DNA of 64,000 nucleotides from Actinomadura madurae (GTDB lineage Bacteria > Actinomycetota > Actinomycetes > Streptosporangiales > Streptosporangiaceae). Below are positions 25,440 through 35,500 of this stretch, in pieces; the stretch's first letter is position 1, and each line of letters opens with the position of its first letter. The stretch lies in contig NZ_FOVH01000001.1 of NCBI RefSeq assembly GCF_900115095.1, forward strand, positions 372,001-436,000. Reading direction: 5' to 3'. A program made the translations under genes and the position numbers. A model generated the notes under the pieces. The model worked only from the letters and a program-made list of their open reading frames with translations, was not told the DNA's origin and searched no databases.

Positions 25440-26044
25440 GAGAACTGCTCCAGAACGTTGCGGAGCGCGGTCATTCCGCGCGCCGTATGACTCTTCACGG
25501 CACCGCGCGAGATGCCCATCGCGTTGGCGATCTCCGCTTCGGACAGATCGGCGTAGTAGCGAAGGACGAGCGCCTCCCGCTGGCGGGCGGGAAGCCGGGA
25601 CAGCGCGTCGATGACGGCCGACCGCTCCAGCTCCCCGATGGCGCCGGCCTCCGCGCTCGGCGCGTCCGGCAGGCCCTTCGGGGCGTACTTCTCCACGACG
25701 GCGCGGTGCCGGAGCACCGAGCGCGACCGGTTGACCACCGACTGGCGCAGGTACGACAGCGCCTTGTCGGGATCGCGCAGCCGCCGCCAGCCGCCGTGCA
25801 TCGCGACGAACGCGTCCTGGACGACCTCCTCGGCCGTCCCCGCGTCCCGCACGAGCATGGCCGCCAGCCGCACCAGCGATCGGTAGTTGGCACTGTAGAG
25901 GGCGGTCACCGCTTGATCGGCGTCCCAGGCGACGGCCACCGCTCCCGCCGTGCCCCTGGCCACGAGGGTCTCGGTCACGTCAGTGGGACGCGCGCCCTCG
26001 TCGCTCGGTTTACGAAAGGGCATGTCTCGGTCTGCCTCGGTCAC
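25436..26044 (-). CDS. RNA polymerase sigma-70 family (ECF/SigE-type) factor
   Basis: A 202-residue extracytoplasmic-function-type sigma factor. Region 2 is visible as YRSLVRLAAMLVRDAGTAEE then VVQDAFVAM, with LRDPDKALSYLRQSVVNRSR. Region 4 is LSRLPARQREALVLRYYADL then EAEIANAMGISRGAVKSHTA. The GTG at 26044 is used; an ATG seven codons later (26023), with GAGG upstream, is a possible true start and would remove little. It is followed, with a 4-base overlap, by the Pro/Ser/Thr-rich membrane protein, a layout typical of sigma/anti-sigma pairs. Confidence 0.9.
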   Translation of the reverse strand: MTEADRDMPFRKPSDEGARPTDVTETLVARGTAGAVAVAWDADQAVTALYSANYRSLVRLAAMLVRDAGTAEEVVQDAFVAMHGGWRRLRDPDKALSYLRQSVVNRSRSVLRHRAVVEKYAPKGLPDAPSAEAGAIGELERSAVIDALSRLPARQREALVLRYYADLSEAEIANAMGISRGAVKSHTARGMTALRNVLEQFS

Positions 26045-26322
26045 CTATCCGCCGCCTTTGCCGGCCCCGGCCGTCCATTCGGGCGGTCGCCCTCGGGTGG
26101 CATGAATGGGGGCGTCCCCACCCGTCCACGGCGCGCCGCCATGCCCTGCGAACCGGGGGGTACGCCTGAGCTGACAACCTTAACCAGTGCCCGGTCGTCA
26201 TGCCGACCGCAACCGGAGGTCGGTCCCGGAAACACTATCCGGGGGAGGGCGCCGCAAGCCATGGCGGCGGGGGTCTCGATAGGATTCCGTAGCGGTCGCG
26301 GACCGCCCGCGAGGGGAGACAG

Positions 26323-26667
26323 ATGACCGACTGCCTGTTCTGCAAGATCGTTTCCGGGGACGTGCCCGCCAAGATCGTCCGCGAGTCCGCGGGGACGGTG
26401 GCGTTCCGCGACATCAACCCGCAGGCGCCGACGCACGTGCTGGTCATCCCGCGTGACCATCACCCCACCGTGGGTGAGCTCGCCGCCTCCGACGCCGGGT
26501 TGCTCGCCGAGGTGCTGCGCGAGGCGCACCAGGTCGCGGTGGACGAGGGCGTCGCCGAGTCCGGCTACCGGGTCGTGTTCAACACCGGCGCCCAGGCGGG
26601 CCAGACGGTGTTCCACGTGCACGCGCACGTGCTGGGCGGGCGTGGCCTGAATTGGCCGCCCGGCTGA
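26323..26667 (+). CDS. HIT-family (HINT-like) nucleotide-binding hydrolase
   Basis: A 114-residue HIT protein starting [18 protein letters not shown], typical of HINT/YcfF-type members that hydrolyse purine nucleoside phosphoramidates. The histidine triad is [11 protein letters not shown] near the C-terminus, and [11 protein letters not shown] is the conserved earlier strand. The ATG has GGGGAGA upstream, and TAGGAT near 26280 could be a -10 box. It is part of the conserved rsmE-HIT-phoH-ybeY order. Confidence 0.93.
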   Translation: MTDCLFCKIVSGDVPAKIVRESAGTVAFRDINPQAPTHVLVIPRDHHPTVGELAASDAGLLAEVLREAHQVAVDEGVAESGYRVVFNTGAQAGQTVFHVHAHVLGGRGLNWPPG

Positions 26668-26789
26668 GCGGATCCCGGCCGCCGGAAAACCGTCGGCGCG
26701 TCGTCGGGGGTCGTCGGTACGATGGAACCGGCACACACCGACACCCGGAGCAGACAGAAGGCAGGTCCGAAGGCCGCAAGGCCCGGCTG

Positions 26790-27869
26790 ATGGTCGAATC
26801 AACTCACACGAGGTCAACTCGCACGGGGCGCGACGACCGCGACGGCTCGCGCTCGCAGATCAAGATCGTAGTGCCGGACGACCATTCGATGGTGAGCCTG
26901 CTGGGCTCCCGGGACGAGCTGCTCCACGCGATCGAGCAGGCGTTCGGCGACGACATCGACATCCACGTCCGCGGCAACGAGATCACCGTGACCGGCCCGG
27001 AGAGCGAGACGGACCTGGTCTCCCGGCTCTTCACCGAGATGCTCGACCTGCTGAAGGGCGGCACCCAGCTCACGCCCGACGCCGTCGAGCGCAGCCTCGC
27101 GATGATGCGCGGCGAGACCGACGCGCGTCCCGCCGAGGTCCTCACGCTGGACGTGCTGTCCAGCCGCGGCCGCACGATCCGCCCGAAGACGCTGAACCAG
27201 CGGCGGTACGTCGACGCGATCGACAAGCACACGATCGTGTTCGGGATCGGCCCGGCCGGCACCGGCAAGACGTACCTGGCGATGGCCAAGGCCGTCCGCG
27301 CGCTGCAGGACAAGAAGGTCAACCGGATCATCCTCACGCGCCCGGCCGTGGAGGCGGGCGAGCGGCTCGGCTTCCTGCCCGGGACGCTCTACGAGAAGAT
27401 CGACCCGTACCTGCGCCCGCTCTACGACGCGCTGCACGACATGGTCGACCCCGACTCGATCCCGCGGCTGATGGCCGCCGGCACGATCGAGGTCGCCCCC
27501 CTGGCCTACATGCGCGGCCGCACGCTGAACGACTCGTTCATCATCCTGGACGAGGCGCAGAACACCTCGCCCGAGCAGATGAAGATGTTCCTCACCCGGC
27601 TCGGGTTCGGGTCGAAGGTCGTCGTCACCGGCGACGTCACGCAGGTCGACCTGCCGAACGGGCAGCTGAGCGGCCTGCGCGTCGTGCAGGACATCCTCGA
27701 CGGCGTCGAGGACATCCACTTCTGCCGGCTCGACAGCCGCGACGTCGTCCGCCACAAGCTGGTCACCGACATCGTCGACGCCTACAACCGCTACGACGAG
27801 AAGCAGGTGCCCGACTTCAAGCGCGGCGCGGCGGCGCGCGACGGGTCCCGCAAGCGGGGGCGGCGGTGA
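26790..27869 (+). CDS. phoH: PhoH-like ATPase
   Basis: A 359-residue PhoH/YbeZ protein, an RNA-helicase-like P-loop ATPase linked to ribosome and rRNA quality control with YbeY. The N-terminal part is an RNA-binding-like region ([15 protein letters not shown]). The ATPase has Walker [31 protein letters not shown] and Walker [11 protein letters not shown], then [12 protein letters not shown]. The ATG at 26790 begins [16 protein letters not shown] near 26717-26722 is a possible -10 box. Its stop overlaps the ybeY GTG by 4 bases. Confidence 0.94.
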   Translation: MVESTHTRSTRTGRDDRDGSRSQIKIVVPDDHSMVSLLGSRDELLHAIEQAFGDDIDIHVRGNEITVTGPESETDLVSRLFTEMLDLLKGGTQLTPDAVERSLAMMRGETDARPAEVLTLDVLSSRGRTIRPKTLNQRRYVDAIDKHTIVFGIGPAGTGKTYLAMAKAVRALQDKKVNRIILTRPAVEAGERLGFLPGTLYEKIDPYLRPLYDALHDMVDPDSIPRLMAAGTIEVAPLAYMRGRTLNDSFIILDEAQNTSPEQMKMFLTRLGFGSKVVVTGDVTQVDLPNGQLSGLRVVQDILDGVEDIHFCRLDSRDVVRHKLVTDIVDAYNRYDEKQVPDFKRGAAARDGSRKRGRR

Positions 27870-28342
27870 CCGTCGAGGTGCTGAACGAGTCCGGCGTCCC
27901 GGTCGACGAGCAGGCCCTCGCCGGGCTCTCCCGGCACGTCCTGGACGGGATGCGCGTCCACCCGCTCGCCGAGCTGTCGGTGCTCCTCGTCGACGAGGCC
28001 GCGATGACCGAGCTTCACGAGAAGTGGATGGACGAGCCCGGCCCCACCGACGTGCTGTCGTTCCCCATGGACGAGCTGCGCCCCGGCCACATGTCCGGCG
28101 GCGCCGACGAGGACGGCGAGACCGACCCCGGGCTGCTCGGCGACGTCGTCCTGTGCCCCGCGGTCGCGGAGCGGCAGGCGCGCGACGCCGGGCACAGCAC
28201 CGAGGACGAGCTGCAGCTGCTGTGCGCGCACGGCATCCTGCACCTCCTCGGCTACGACCACGCCGAGCCGGAGGAGCACAAGGAGATGTTCGGCCTGCAG
28301 GCCGGGCTCCTGACCTCCTGGCGGGAGAAACGCGGCGGCTGA
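27866..28342 (+). CDS. ybeY: Endoribonuclease YbeY
   Basis: A 158-residue YbeY, a zinc-dependent single-strand endoribonuclease required for 16S rRNA 3' maturation and 70S quality control. The metal motif is [11 protein letters not shown], preceded by [11 protein letters not shown]. The GTG start overlaps the phoH stop (GTGA) and the stop overlaps the next gene's ATG (ATGA), so three genes are tightly coupled. An acidic [12 protein letters not shown] loop is slightly long compared with enterobacterial YbeY, as is usual in actinobacteria. Confidence 0.95.
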   Translation: MTVEVLNESGVPVDEQALAGLSRHVLDGMRVHPLAELSVLLVDEAAMTELHEKWMDEPGPTDVLSFPMDELRPGHMSGGADEDGETDPGLLGDVVLCPAVAERQARDAGHSTEDELQLLCAHGILHLLGYDHAEPEEHKEMFGLQAGLLTSWREKRGG

Positions 28343-29685
28343 TGAGCACCGCGCAGGCGTGGCTGTCCGCCCTGGCGGTGGGCCTGGTCTTCATGGCCGG
28401 CCTGCTGGCCGGCACCGAGACGGCGCTCGCCCGGGTGTCCCGCGTCACCGTCGAGGAGGTCGTCCGGGAGGGGCGGCGCGGCTCCGCGCGGCTCGCCGAG
28501 GTCGTCGCCGACCCGGCCCGCTACGTCAACATGGTCCTCCTCCTGCGGATCGGCTGCGAGCTCGTCGCCACCGTGATCGTCGCGGACCTGTGCATCTCCT
28601 GGCTGGACGAGACGTGGCGCGCCTACGTCACCGCCGCCGCGATCATGATCGTGGTGAGCTACGTGGTGATCGGCGTCGGGCCGCGCACCCTCGGCATCCA
28701 GCACGCCGACCGGATCGCGCTCGCCGGCGCCGCCGTCATCCACCCGGTGACCCGGGTGTTCGGGCCGCTGCCCCGGCTGCTGATCGCGCTCGGCAACGCG
28801 CTGACCCCCGGCAAGGGCTTCCGGGAGGGCCCGTTCGCCTCCGAGGCGGAACTGCGCGATCTGGTCGACCTGGCCGAGCAGCGCAGCCTCATCGAACCGG
28901 TCGAGCGCGAAATGATCCACTCGGTGTTCGAGCTGGGCGACACCCTCGTCCGCGAGGTGATGGTCCCGCGCACCGACATCGTGTTCGTCGAACGCGGCAA
29001 GACGCTCCGGCAGGCGATGTCCCTCGCCCTGCGCAGCGGCTTCTCCCGCATCCCCGTCGTCGGGGAGAACGAGGACGACGTCGTCGGCATCGCCTACCTC
29101 AAGGACATCGTTCGCCGCAGCCAGGAGAACCCCGGCGGCGAGGAGGCCGAGACGGTCGGCTCGGTCATGCGGCCCGCCACCTACGTCCCCGACAGCAAGC
29201 CGATCGACGAGCTGCTGCGCGAGATGCAGGCCCAGCAGACCCACGTCGCGATCGTCATCGACGAGTACGGCGGCACCGCCGGCCTCGTCACCATCGAGGA
29301 CATCCTGGAGGAGATCGTCGGCGAGATCACCGACGAGTACGACGTGGAGACCCCACCCGTCACCTGGCTGGAGGACGGCGCCGCCCGCGTCACCGCCCGC
29401 CTCCCCGTCGAGGACCTCGCCGAGCTCTTCGACGTCGAGATCGACGTCGAGGAGGTCGAGACGGTCGGCGGCCTCCTCGCCCACGCCCTGGGCCGCGTCC
29501 CCATCGAAGGCTCCACCGCCGAGGTAGGCACCGGCGACGGCGGCCCCACCCTGACCCTGAAGGCGGAGACCATAGCCGGCCGCCGCAACCGCGTGGGCAC
29601 GGTGCTGGTCCGGGGGAGCAGGCCCACCCAGGCGAGCGACCCCCTGGACCCCCCGTCACGCGCCGGTCGCTCCTCACGAAGTTGA
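28342..29685 (+). CDS. CNNM/CorC-type transporter-associated protein with CBS domains
   Basis: A 447-residue hemolysin-C/CNNM family protein. The N-terminal DUF21/CNNM membrane domain (about 1-130, beginning ALAVGLVFMAGLLAGTETAL) is followed by an acidic helical region (FASEAELRDLVDLAEQ), two CBS domains (VMVPRTDIVFVERG and VMRPATYVPDSKPI) and a C-terminal CorC-HlyC domain (EEIVGEITDEYD). The family is linked to magnesium or cobalt efflux. It starts in a 4-base overlap with ybeY. Its last 16 codons lie in a 43-base sequence that recurs just after the stop, so the tail is probably recently altered. Confidence 0.92.
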   Translation: MSTAQAWLSALAVGLVFMAGLLAGTETALARVSRVTVEEVVREGRRGSARLAEVVADPARYVNMVLLLRIGCELVATVIVADLCISWLDETWRAYVTAAAIMIVVSYVVIGVGPRTLGIQHADRIALAGAAVIHPVTRVFGPLPRLLIALGNALTPGKGFREGPFASEAELRDLVDLAEQRSLIEPVEREMIHSVFELGDTLVREVMVPRTDIVFVERGKTLRQAMSLALRSGFSRIPVVGENEDDVVGIAYLKDIVRRSQENPGGEEAETVGSVMRPATYVPDSKPIDELLREMQAQQTHVAIVIDEYGGTAGLVTIEDILEEIVGEITDEYDVETPPVTWLEDGAARVTARLPVEDLAELFDVEIDVEEVETVGGLLAHALGRVPIEGSTAEVGTGDGGPTLTLKAETIAGRRNRVGTVLVRGSRPTQASDPLDPPSRAGRSSRS

Positions 29686-29736
29686 CCCAGGGGGCGACCC
29701 CCTGGAACCCCCGTCACGAGCCGGTCGATCCTCACG
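29636..29736. repeat. Two-unit imperfect direct repeat across the end of the CNNM gene
   Basis: Bases 29636-29678 and 29694-29736 (43 each, offset 58) are nearly identical, starting GCGACCCCCTGGA and ending TCCTCACG, with about three substitutions. The first copy is coding (tail of the CNNM protein) and the second is intergenic. C-runs in both give the region a strong strand asymmetry. Confidence 0.8.
29687..29705 (+). terminator. Hairpin directly after the phoH-ybeY-CNNM operon
   Basis: CCAGGGGG (29687-29694), a 3-base CGA loop and CCCCCTGG (29698-29705) form a perfect 8-bp stem one base after the stop codon. There is no T tract. It is formed partly by the second repeat unit. Confidence 0.6.
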
Positions 29737-29919
29737 CCACGGCGCGGGTCGCTGCGACCGTGCGGGTTGGTGACGTCGCTGCGGTCGCCCGGCTCGACGG
29801 GCATGCGCCCCCGCTCGCTGCACTCGCTCCACGCGCCTGCCCGTGACCCCGGCTGAGCTTCGAACCCGAGAGCGTCGAAAGTGGTACGTCCGGGAGGCGG
29901 ATCAGGTCAGAGACACGGA

Positions 29920-30255
29920 TCAGGTGAGGGTGGTGCGGACGGTGCCGTCGGGGCCCGCCACCAGGACCGGGGCCTTGGGGCCGAGGTCGCGGACGGCGGT
30001 GACGTCGGACGGGTCCAGTGCTTCGGCGGCGGTGACGACGGCGGCGGCCTCCAGGTCTTCGGCGCCGCTGGAGACGGCCATCGCCACGGCGACCTTGAGG
30101 GCCGAGAGCTTCAGGGACGGCAGGTCCACGCTCGTCGCCGAATAGGTGCGGCCGGTCTCGTCGCGCACGGCGGCCCCCTCCGCGGCGCCCGCCCGCGCCC
30201 GCGCCGACCTGGCCAGGGTGATGATCTTCGCGTCCTCGGCGTTCAGCTTGCTCAC
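29920..30255 (-). CDS. Cytidine-deaminase-fold protein lacking catalytic residues
   Basis: A 111-residue protein of the size and neighbourhood of the cytidine-deaminase-like genes found near era in actinobacteria. It keeps a helix-rich start (DAKIITLARSARARAGAAEG then AAVRDETGRTYSATSVDLPS), a helix where HAE would lie (LKLSALKVAVAMAVSSGAED) and an EAAAVVTA strand. Neither the HAE/CAE nor the PCxxC zinc motif is present; the protein has no cysteine at all. It therefore cannot be a standard deaminase and may be a binding or structural relic. The start is GTG 30255; TAGGCT (complement of 30262-30267) lies 6 nt upstream, so leaderless. Confidence 0.75.
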   Translation of the reverse strand: MSKLNAEDAKIITLARSARARAGAAEGAAVRDETGRTYSATSVDLPSLKLSALKVAVAMAVSSGAEDLEAAAVVTAAEALDPSDVTAVRDLGPKAPVLVAGPDGTVRTTLT

Positions 30256-30388
30256 CCCCCAAGCCTACGGCCCCGCTCGGCCCCGGACCCCGGTCGGCTC
30301 GTGAGCCCTCAAGTCGCTCGCAAGTGGGTGACAAGGGGGCTTTGTGAGGGTTAGGGCGTTGAACACTGTCGTTCTTGGGGGAGACGTG

Positions 30389-32521
30389 ATGTCCCGTCTG
30401 CTTTATCGGCTGGGGAGGGCCGCCGCCGTGCGGCCCTGGCGGTTCATCGCCGTGTGGGTGGTGCTCGTCGCGGCGATGGCCGGGCTGGCCGGGGTCGCCG
30501 GGGGTGCGCTGCACGACGACTACACGCTGGCCGGGACGGGGTCGCAGCGGGCCACCGATCTGCTGGAGGAGCGGTTCCCGGCGCTGTCGGGGGCGGACGC
30601 CCGCGTCGTCGTCCACGCGAAGGCGGGGGCGGTCGACCGGGCGAAGCTGGACGCGGCGTCGGCGGAGCTGCGGGGGCTGCCGCACGTCAGCGCGGTGGAT
30701 CCGGCACAGGTCGGCAAGGGCGGCGCGACCGCGCTGGTGACCGTCCGGTACTCGGTGCCGGTCACGGATCTGGAGCCCGGGGAGACGCTGGACCTGCTGC
30801 GGTCGGCGACGAAGAACCTGGACGTGGCCGGCTACCAGGTGGAGTTCGGCGGCCAGGTGCCGGAGAACGTGACCGCGCCCGGCGGGGTGGCCGAGGCGAT
30901 CGGGATCGTGGCCGCGCTCGTCATCCTGCTGCTGGCGTTCGGGTCGGTGGTGGCCGCGGGGCTGCCGCTGGCGGTGGCGCTGGCCGGGCTCGGCGTGGGC
31001 GTGTCGGGGATCACGCTGGTGGCCGCGGTCACCGACGTCGCGACCACCGCGCCGACGCTGGCGACCATGGTCGGGCTGGGCGTCGGCATCGACTACGCGC
31101 TGTTCGTCCTCACCCGGCACCGGGAGGGGCTGGCCGAGGGGCTCGACGTTCCCGAGGCGGTGGGGCGCGCCATCGCGACGGCCGGGCTGTCGGTGCTGTT
31201 CGCCGGGTTCACGGTGCTGCTGGCGCTGTGCGGCCTGGTGCTGTCGCGGATCCCGGTGTTCATGACGATGGGCTTCACCACCGGGCTGGTCGTCGCGGCC
31301 ACCGTGCTGAGCGCCGTCACGCTGCTGCCCGCGGTGCTGGGGCTCGCCGGGCGCCGGGTGCTGCGCCGCCGTGACCGGGCCGCCGGCGCGGCGATCGGCG
31401 TGGATTCCCCGCGGGTGCGGCGCTGGGCGGGGCACGTCGGGCGGCACCCGTGGCCGTGGCTGCTCGGTGCGGCGGTGCTGATGCTGGCTCTCGCCGCGCC
31501 CGCGGTGGGCATGCGGACCTGGCCGAGCGACGCGAGCAGCGAGCCGACGTCCAACACCGTCCGGCAGGCCTACGACCTGGTCGCGGACGGCTTCGGGCCC
31601 GGCGCCAACGGCCCGCTCGTCGTCGCGGTCGACCTGGCGAAGACCGATCCGGGCGCCCTGCCGGGGCTGGGGGAGCGGCTCGCCCGCACGGACGGCGTCA
31701 CGGCCGTGTCGCCGCCGCAGCTGTCCCCGGGCCGCGACGCCGCCGTGATCATGGTCACGCCGGAGTACGGGCCGCAGGACGAGCGGGTGACCGGCCTCGT
31801 CGACCGGATCCGCGCGGACGCGCTGCCGCCGGACGCGGAGATCACCGGGCTGACCGCCGCCTACGTGGACCTGTCCCGGATGCTGTCCGAACGGCTGTGG
31901 CCGGTGATCGGCGCGGTGGTGGCGACCTCGTTCCTCATGCTGATGATCGTGTTCCGGTCGCTGCTGGCGCCGCTGAAGGCCGCCGCGATGAACCTGCTGT
32001 CGATCGGCGCCGCGTACGGGGTGCTGACGGCGGTGTTCCAGTGGGGGTGGGGCGCCGAGCTGCTCGGCCTCCCGCACAGCGTGCCGGTGTCGTCGTTCAT
32101 CCTGCTGCTGATGTTCGCGGTCCTGTTCGGCGTGTCCATGGACTACGAGGTCTTCCTGCTCTCGCGGGTCAGGGAGGAGTGGCTGCGGCACGGCGACGCG
32201 CGCGGCTCGGTGACCCGGGGGCTCGCCGCGACCGGGCGGGTCATCTCCAGCGCGGCGCTGATCATGGTGGCGGTGTTCCTCGGCTTCGCCGCCGATCCCG
32301 GCCTGGTCATCAAGCAGATGGGGGTGGGGCTCGCGGTGGCCGTGGCGCTGGACGCGACCGTCGTCCGGCTGGTGCTGGTGCCCGCCACGATGTCCCTGCT
32401 CGGGCGCGCCAACTGGTGGCTTCCGCGGCCGCTCGCCCGCGTCCTGCCGGACATCGACCTGCACGGCGGTGCCGAACCGGCGGGGGCGGCCGAGCGGGAG
32501 CTCGAACCCACCGGGGCGTAA
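30389..32521 (+). CDS. MMPL/RND-family transporter
   Basis: A 710-residue RND transporter of the MMPL type, which exports lipids or drugs using the proton gradient. There are 11-12 hydrophobic helices in two halves, each with the Asp-Tyr proton-relay pair (GLGVGIDYALF and FGVSMDYEVFLLSR). Two periplasmic loops follow the first and seventh helices. The ATG at 30389 has GGGGGAGA about 6 bases upstream and starts just before the first helix; longer in-frame starts add non-typical residues. It is followed after 52 bases by the BTAD regulator on the same strand, which may respond to the exported compound. Confidence 0.92.
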   Translation: MSRLLYRLGRAAAVRPWRFIAVWVVLVAAMAGLAGVAGGALHDDYTLAGTGSQRATDLLEERFPALSGADARVVVHAKAGAVDRAKLDAASAELRGLPHVSAVDPAQVGKGGATALVTVRYSVPVTDLEPGETLDLLRSATKNLDVAGYQVEFGGQVPENVTAPGGVAEAIGIVAALVILLLAFGSVVAAGLPLAVALAGLGVGVSGITLVAAVTDVATTAPTLATMVGLGVGIDYALFVLTRHREGLAEGLDVPEAVGRAIATAGLSVLFAGFTVLLALCGLVLSRIPVFMTMGFTTGLVVAATVLSAVTLLPAVLGLAGRRVLRRRDRAAGAAIGVDSPRVRRWAGHVGRHPWPWLLGAAVLMLALAAPAVGMRTWPSDASSEPTSNTVRQAYDLVADGFGPGANGPLVVAVDLAKTDPGALPGLGERLARTDGVTAVSPPQLSPGRDAAVIMVTPEYGPQDERVTGLVDRIRADALPPDAEITGLTAAYVDLSRMLSERLWPVIGAVVATSFLMLMIVFRSLLAPLKAAAMNLLSIGAAYGVLTAVFQWGWGAELLGLPHSVPVSSFILLLMFAVLFGVSMDYEVFLLSRVREEWLRHGDARGSVTRGLAATGRVISSAALIMVAVFLGFAADPGLVIKQMGVGLAVAVALDATVVRLVLVPATMSLLGRANWWLPRPLARVLPDIDLHGGAEPAGAAERELEPTGA

Positions 32522-32547
32522 CCGGGGGAGTGATCACGATGGTGCGG

Positions 32548-32576
32548 CATGTCCCGGTTAGGCTGAGCGGGACATG
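32548..32576 (+). promoter_or_regulatory. Palindromic operator straddling the -10 box of the BTAD regulator gene
   Basis: Perfect 9-base arms CATGTCCCG (32548-32556) and CGGGACATG (32568-32576) enclose an 11-base spacer that contains TAGGCT (32559-32564), a -10 box 9 nt before the ATG at 32574. The right arm includes the start codon. A protein bound here would shut off a leaderless promoter completely. The binding protein is unknown. Confidence 0.75.
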
Positions 32577-35500
32577 TCGCCTGTCGTACGCGTTCTCGGG
32601 GCCTTCGGCGCCGAGGTGGCGGGGGTTGCCGCCGACCTCGGCGGTCCCCGGCAGCGCTCCGTGCTCGCGCGCCTCGTCGCCGCGCGGGGCGCGATGGTGA
32701 CCGCGGACCGGCTCGTGGAGGACCTGTGGGCCGGGACGGCCCCGCCGCGGGCCGCCGCCGGCCTGCAGTCCTTCGTGTCGCACCTGCGCCGCGCGCTCGA
32801 ACCGGACCGCCCGCCCCGCACGCCCGCGCGGGTCCTGGTCACCGAGCCGCCGGGGTACGCGCTCCGGCTGCCGGCCGGCGGCGTCGACGCGTGGCGGTTC
32901 GACGCGCTGATCGACGAGGCCGCCGAGCTGCTGGCCGGCGACCCGGCGGAGGCGCGCCGCCGGGCGGAGGCCGCGCTCGCCGAGTGGCGCGGGCCCGCCT
33001 ACGCCGAGTTCGCGGACCTGCCGTGGGCCGCCGCCGAGGCCGCCCGGCTGGACGAGCGCCGCCGCCTCGCCGTCGAGCGCCGCGCCGAGGCGATGCTCCG
33101 GCTCGCCGCCGCCGCGGAGGCCGTCCCCGACCTGGAGGCGCACGCCGCCGGCAACCCGCTGCGCGAGGAGGCGTGGCGGCTGCTGGCCCTGGCCCTGTAC
33201 CGGGCCGGACGGCAGGGCGACGCCCTCGCCGCCCTGCGGCGCGCCCGCGCGGCGCTGAGCGAGGAACTGGGCGTCGATCCCGGCCCGGCCCTGCGCCGCC
33301 TGGAGATCGACATCCTGGCCCAGGCGCCCGCGCTGGGGGCGGAGGAGGCTCCGCGCAGCCGCCCCGTCCTGCGGCCGGCGCCGGGACCGCGGGAGCGGGC
33401 GGCGTTCGTCGGGCGCGCCGAGGAGCTGGCCAGGCTGGGGGACGCCGCCCGCGCCGCCGAGGCGGGCCGGGCCGCCGTCGCCCTCGTCGGCGGCGACGCG
33501 GGCATGGGGAAGACCGCGCTCGCCGAACGGTTCGCGCGGCGGCTCGCCGAGCGCGGCTGGACGTGCGCCTGGGGCCGGGCCCCGGAGACCGGGGGAGCGC
33601 CCGCGGCCTGGCCGTGGGCCGAGCTGCTGCGCGAGCTGGCCGCCGCCGCGCCGCCCGCCGCCGGGCCGGCCGAGCGCCTCGGCCCGCTGCTGGACGACGC
33701 CGTCACCGGCCCCGGCGACGCCGACGTGAGCACCGGGCGGTTCCGGCTCCACCTGGCCGTCGGCGACTACCTCGCGGGCGTCGCGGAGACGGCGCCGCTC
33801 CTGCTCGTCCTGGACGACCTGCACTGGGCCGACGAGGAGACGCTCGCCCTGCTGGTCCGGCTCGCCGGGCGGCTGCGGGACCGTCCCGTCCTGCTGCTCG
33901 CCACGTTCCGGCAGACCGAGGTCCCCGACGGCCTCGCCGCCGCGCTGGCCGCCCTCGCCCGGCACGAGCCCGTGCGGATCGAGCTCGGCGGCCTGTCGCC
34001 CGCCGACGTCGCCGTCCTCGTCCGCGGCACCTGCGACACCGACCTGGCCGACGCGGAGCTGGCGGCGATCGCCGAGCGGACCGGCGGCAACCCGTTCTTC
34101 ACCCGGGAGACGGCCCGGCTCATCGACGCCGAGGGCCTGCCCGCCGCGACGCGCCGGGTGCCGGCCGGCGTCGGGGACGTGCTGCGCCGCCGCATCGCCC
34201 GGCTGCCGGGACCGGCCCGGTCCGTGCTGCGGGACGCCGCCGTCCTCGGCCGGGACGCGGACCTGCGCGTCCTGTCCGACCTGGCCGGGGACGAGGAGAC
34301 GGTGATCGACGCCGTCGAGGCCGGCCTCGGCAGCGGGCTGGTCACCGAGCCCGCGCCCGGCCGGATGCGGTTCGCGCACGCGCTCGTCCGCGACACCCTC
34401 TACGACGGGGTCTCGCGGGCCCGCCGGCGCCGGCTCCACGGCCGGGTCGCCGCCGCCCTCGAACGGCACGCCCCCGGCGAGGCCGCCGCGATCGCGCACC
34501 ACTACCTGGAGGCGGGCACGGACCCGGCCAAGGCCGTCCGGTACGCGCGGCGCGCCGCCGCGGCCGCCGAGGCCCGCTACGCGCACGCCGCCGCGGCCGA
34601 CCTGTGGGTCCGCGTCGTGGAGACCCTGCGCGCCCAGGGGCCGGAGGCGGCCCCGGACCGGCTGGAGGCCGAGGCCGCCGCGATCCGCTCCACCGCGCTC
34701 GCCGGGCAGGTCGTGGACGCGCGGGACCGGCGGCGCGCGGCCATCGCCGAGGCCCGCGCCTTCGGCGACGTCCGGCTGCTCTCCCGGATCATCGTCGGCT
34801 TCGACATCCCGACGCTGTGGACGAGCCGCGAGTACGGCAGCCGCGACGACGCCGTGGTGGACGCCACCGACGAGGCGCTCGCCCGGCTCCCGCGGGACGA
34901 GCGGGAGCTGCGCGTCCGGCTGCTGACCACGCTGGCCATGGAGCTGGAGGGCGAGCAGAACGACCGGGGCCTGACGGCCTCCGAGGAGGCGCTGCGCACG
35001 GCCCGCGACCTGGACGACCCCGAACTGATCGCCGTCGCGCTCAACGGCGCCTACATCAACCGCTACCGGACGGCGGAGGACCTGGCCGAGCGCCTCCGGA
35101 TCGCCTCCGAACTGCTCGACGTGGCGACCGAGCACGACCTCGGCACCTACCGCGTCCTCGCGCACCTGCAGCTCCAGCAGGCGAGCGTCGCCGCCCTGGA
35201 CCTGCCCGCCGCGCACCGGCACCTCGCGGAGGGGCGGCGGCTCGCCGACCAGTACGGGCTGCCGCTGCTCGCCAGCATCGCGGACTGGTACGCGGGCCTC
35301 GTCCGCGCCTTCACCGCCCCGGCCGAGGAGGCGGAGCACGCGTTCGCCGAGGTCGGCCGCGCCATCGGCCGGACCAACATCTGGTTCAGCGAGCGCGGCA
35401 TGGCGGTCCTCGGCCCGTTCTGCCTGCGGGTGGTCCAGGGGCGGGCCGGGGAGATGGTGGACGAGGCCGCCTGGCTGCACGGGCAGTGGGGGCACGTCGC

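Noticed and set aside
29636..29736. 6C RNA motif suggested by the repeated C-runs
   Set aside because: The C-runs are not in hairpin loops as that RNA family requires; one run is in a coding region.
29850..29880. tRNA T-arm-like CTTCGAACC sequence
   Set aside because: No acceptor stem, anticodon arm or D arm can be folded around it.
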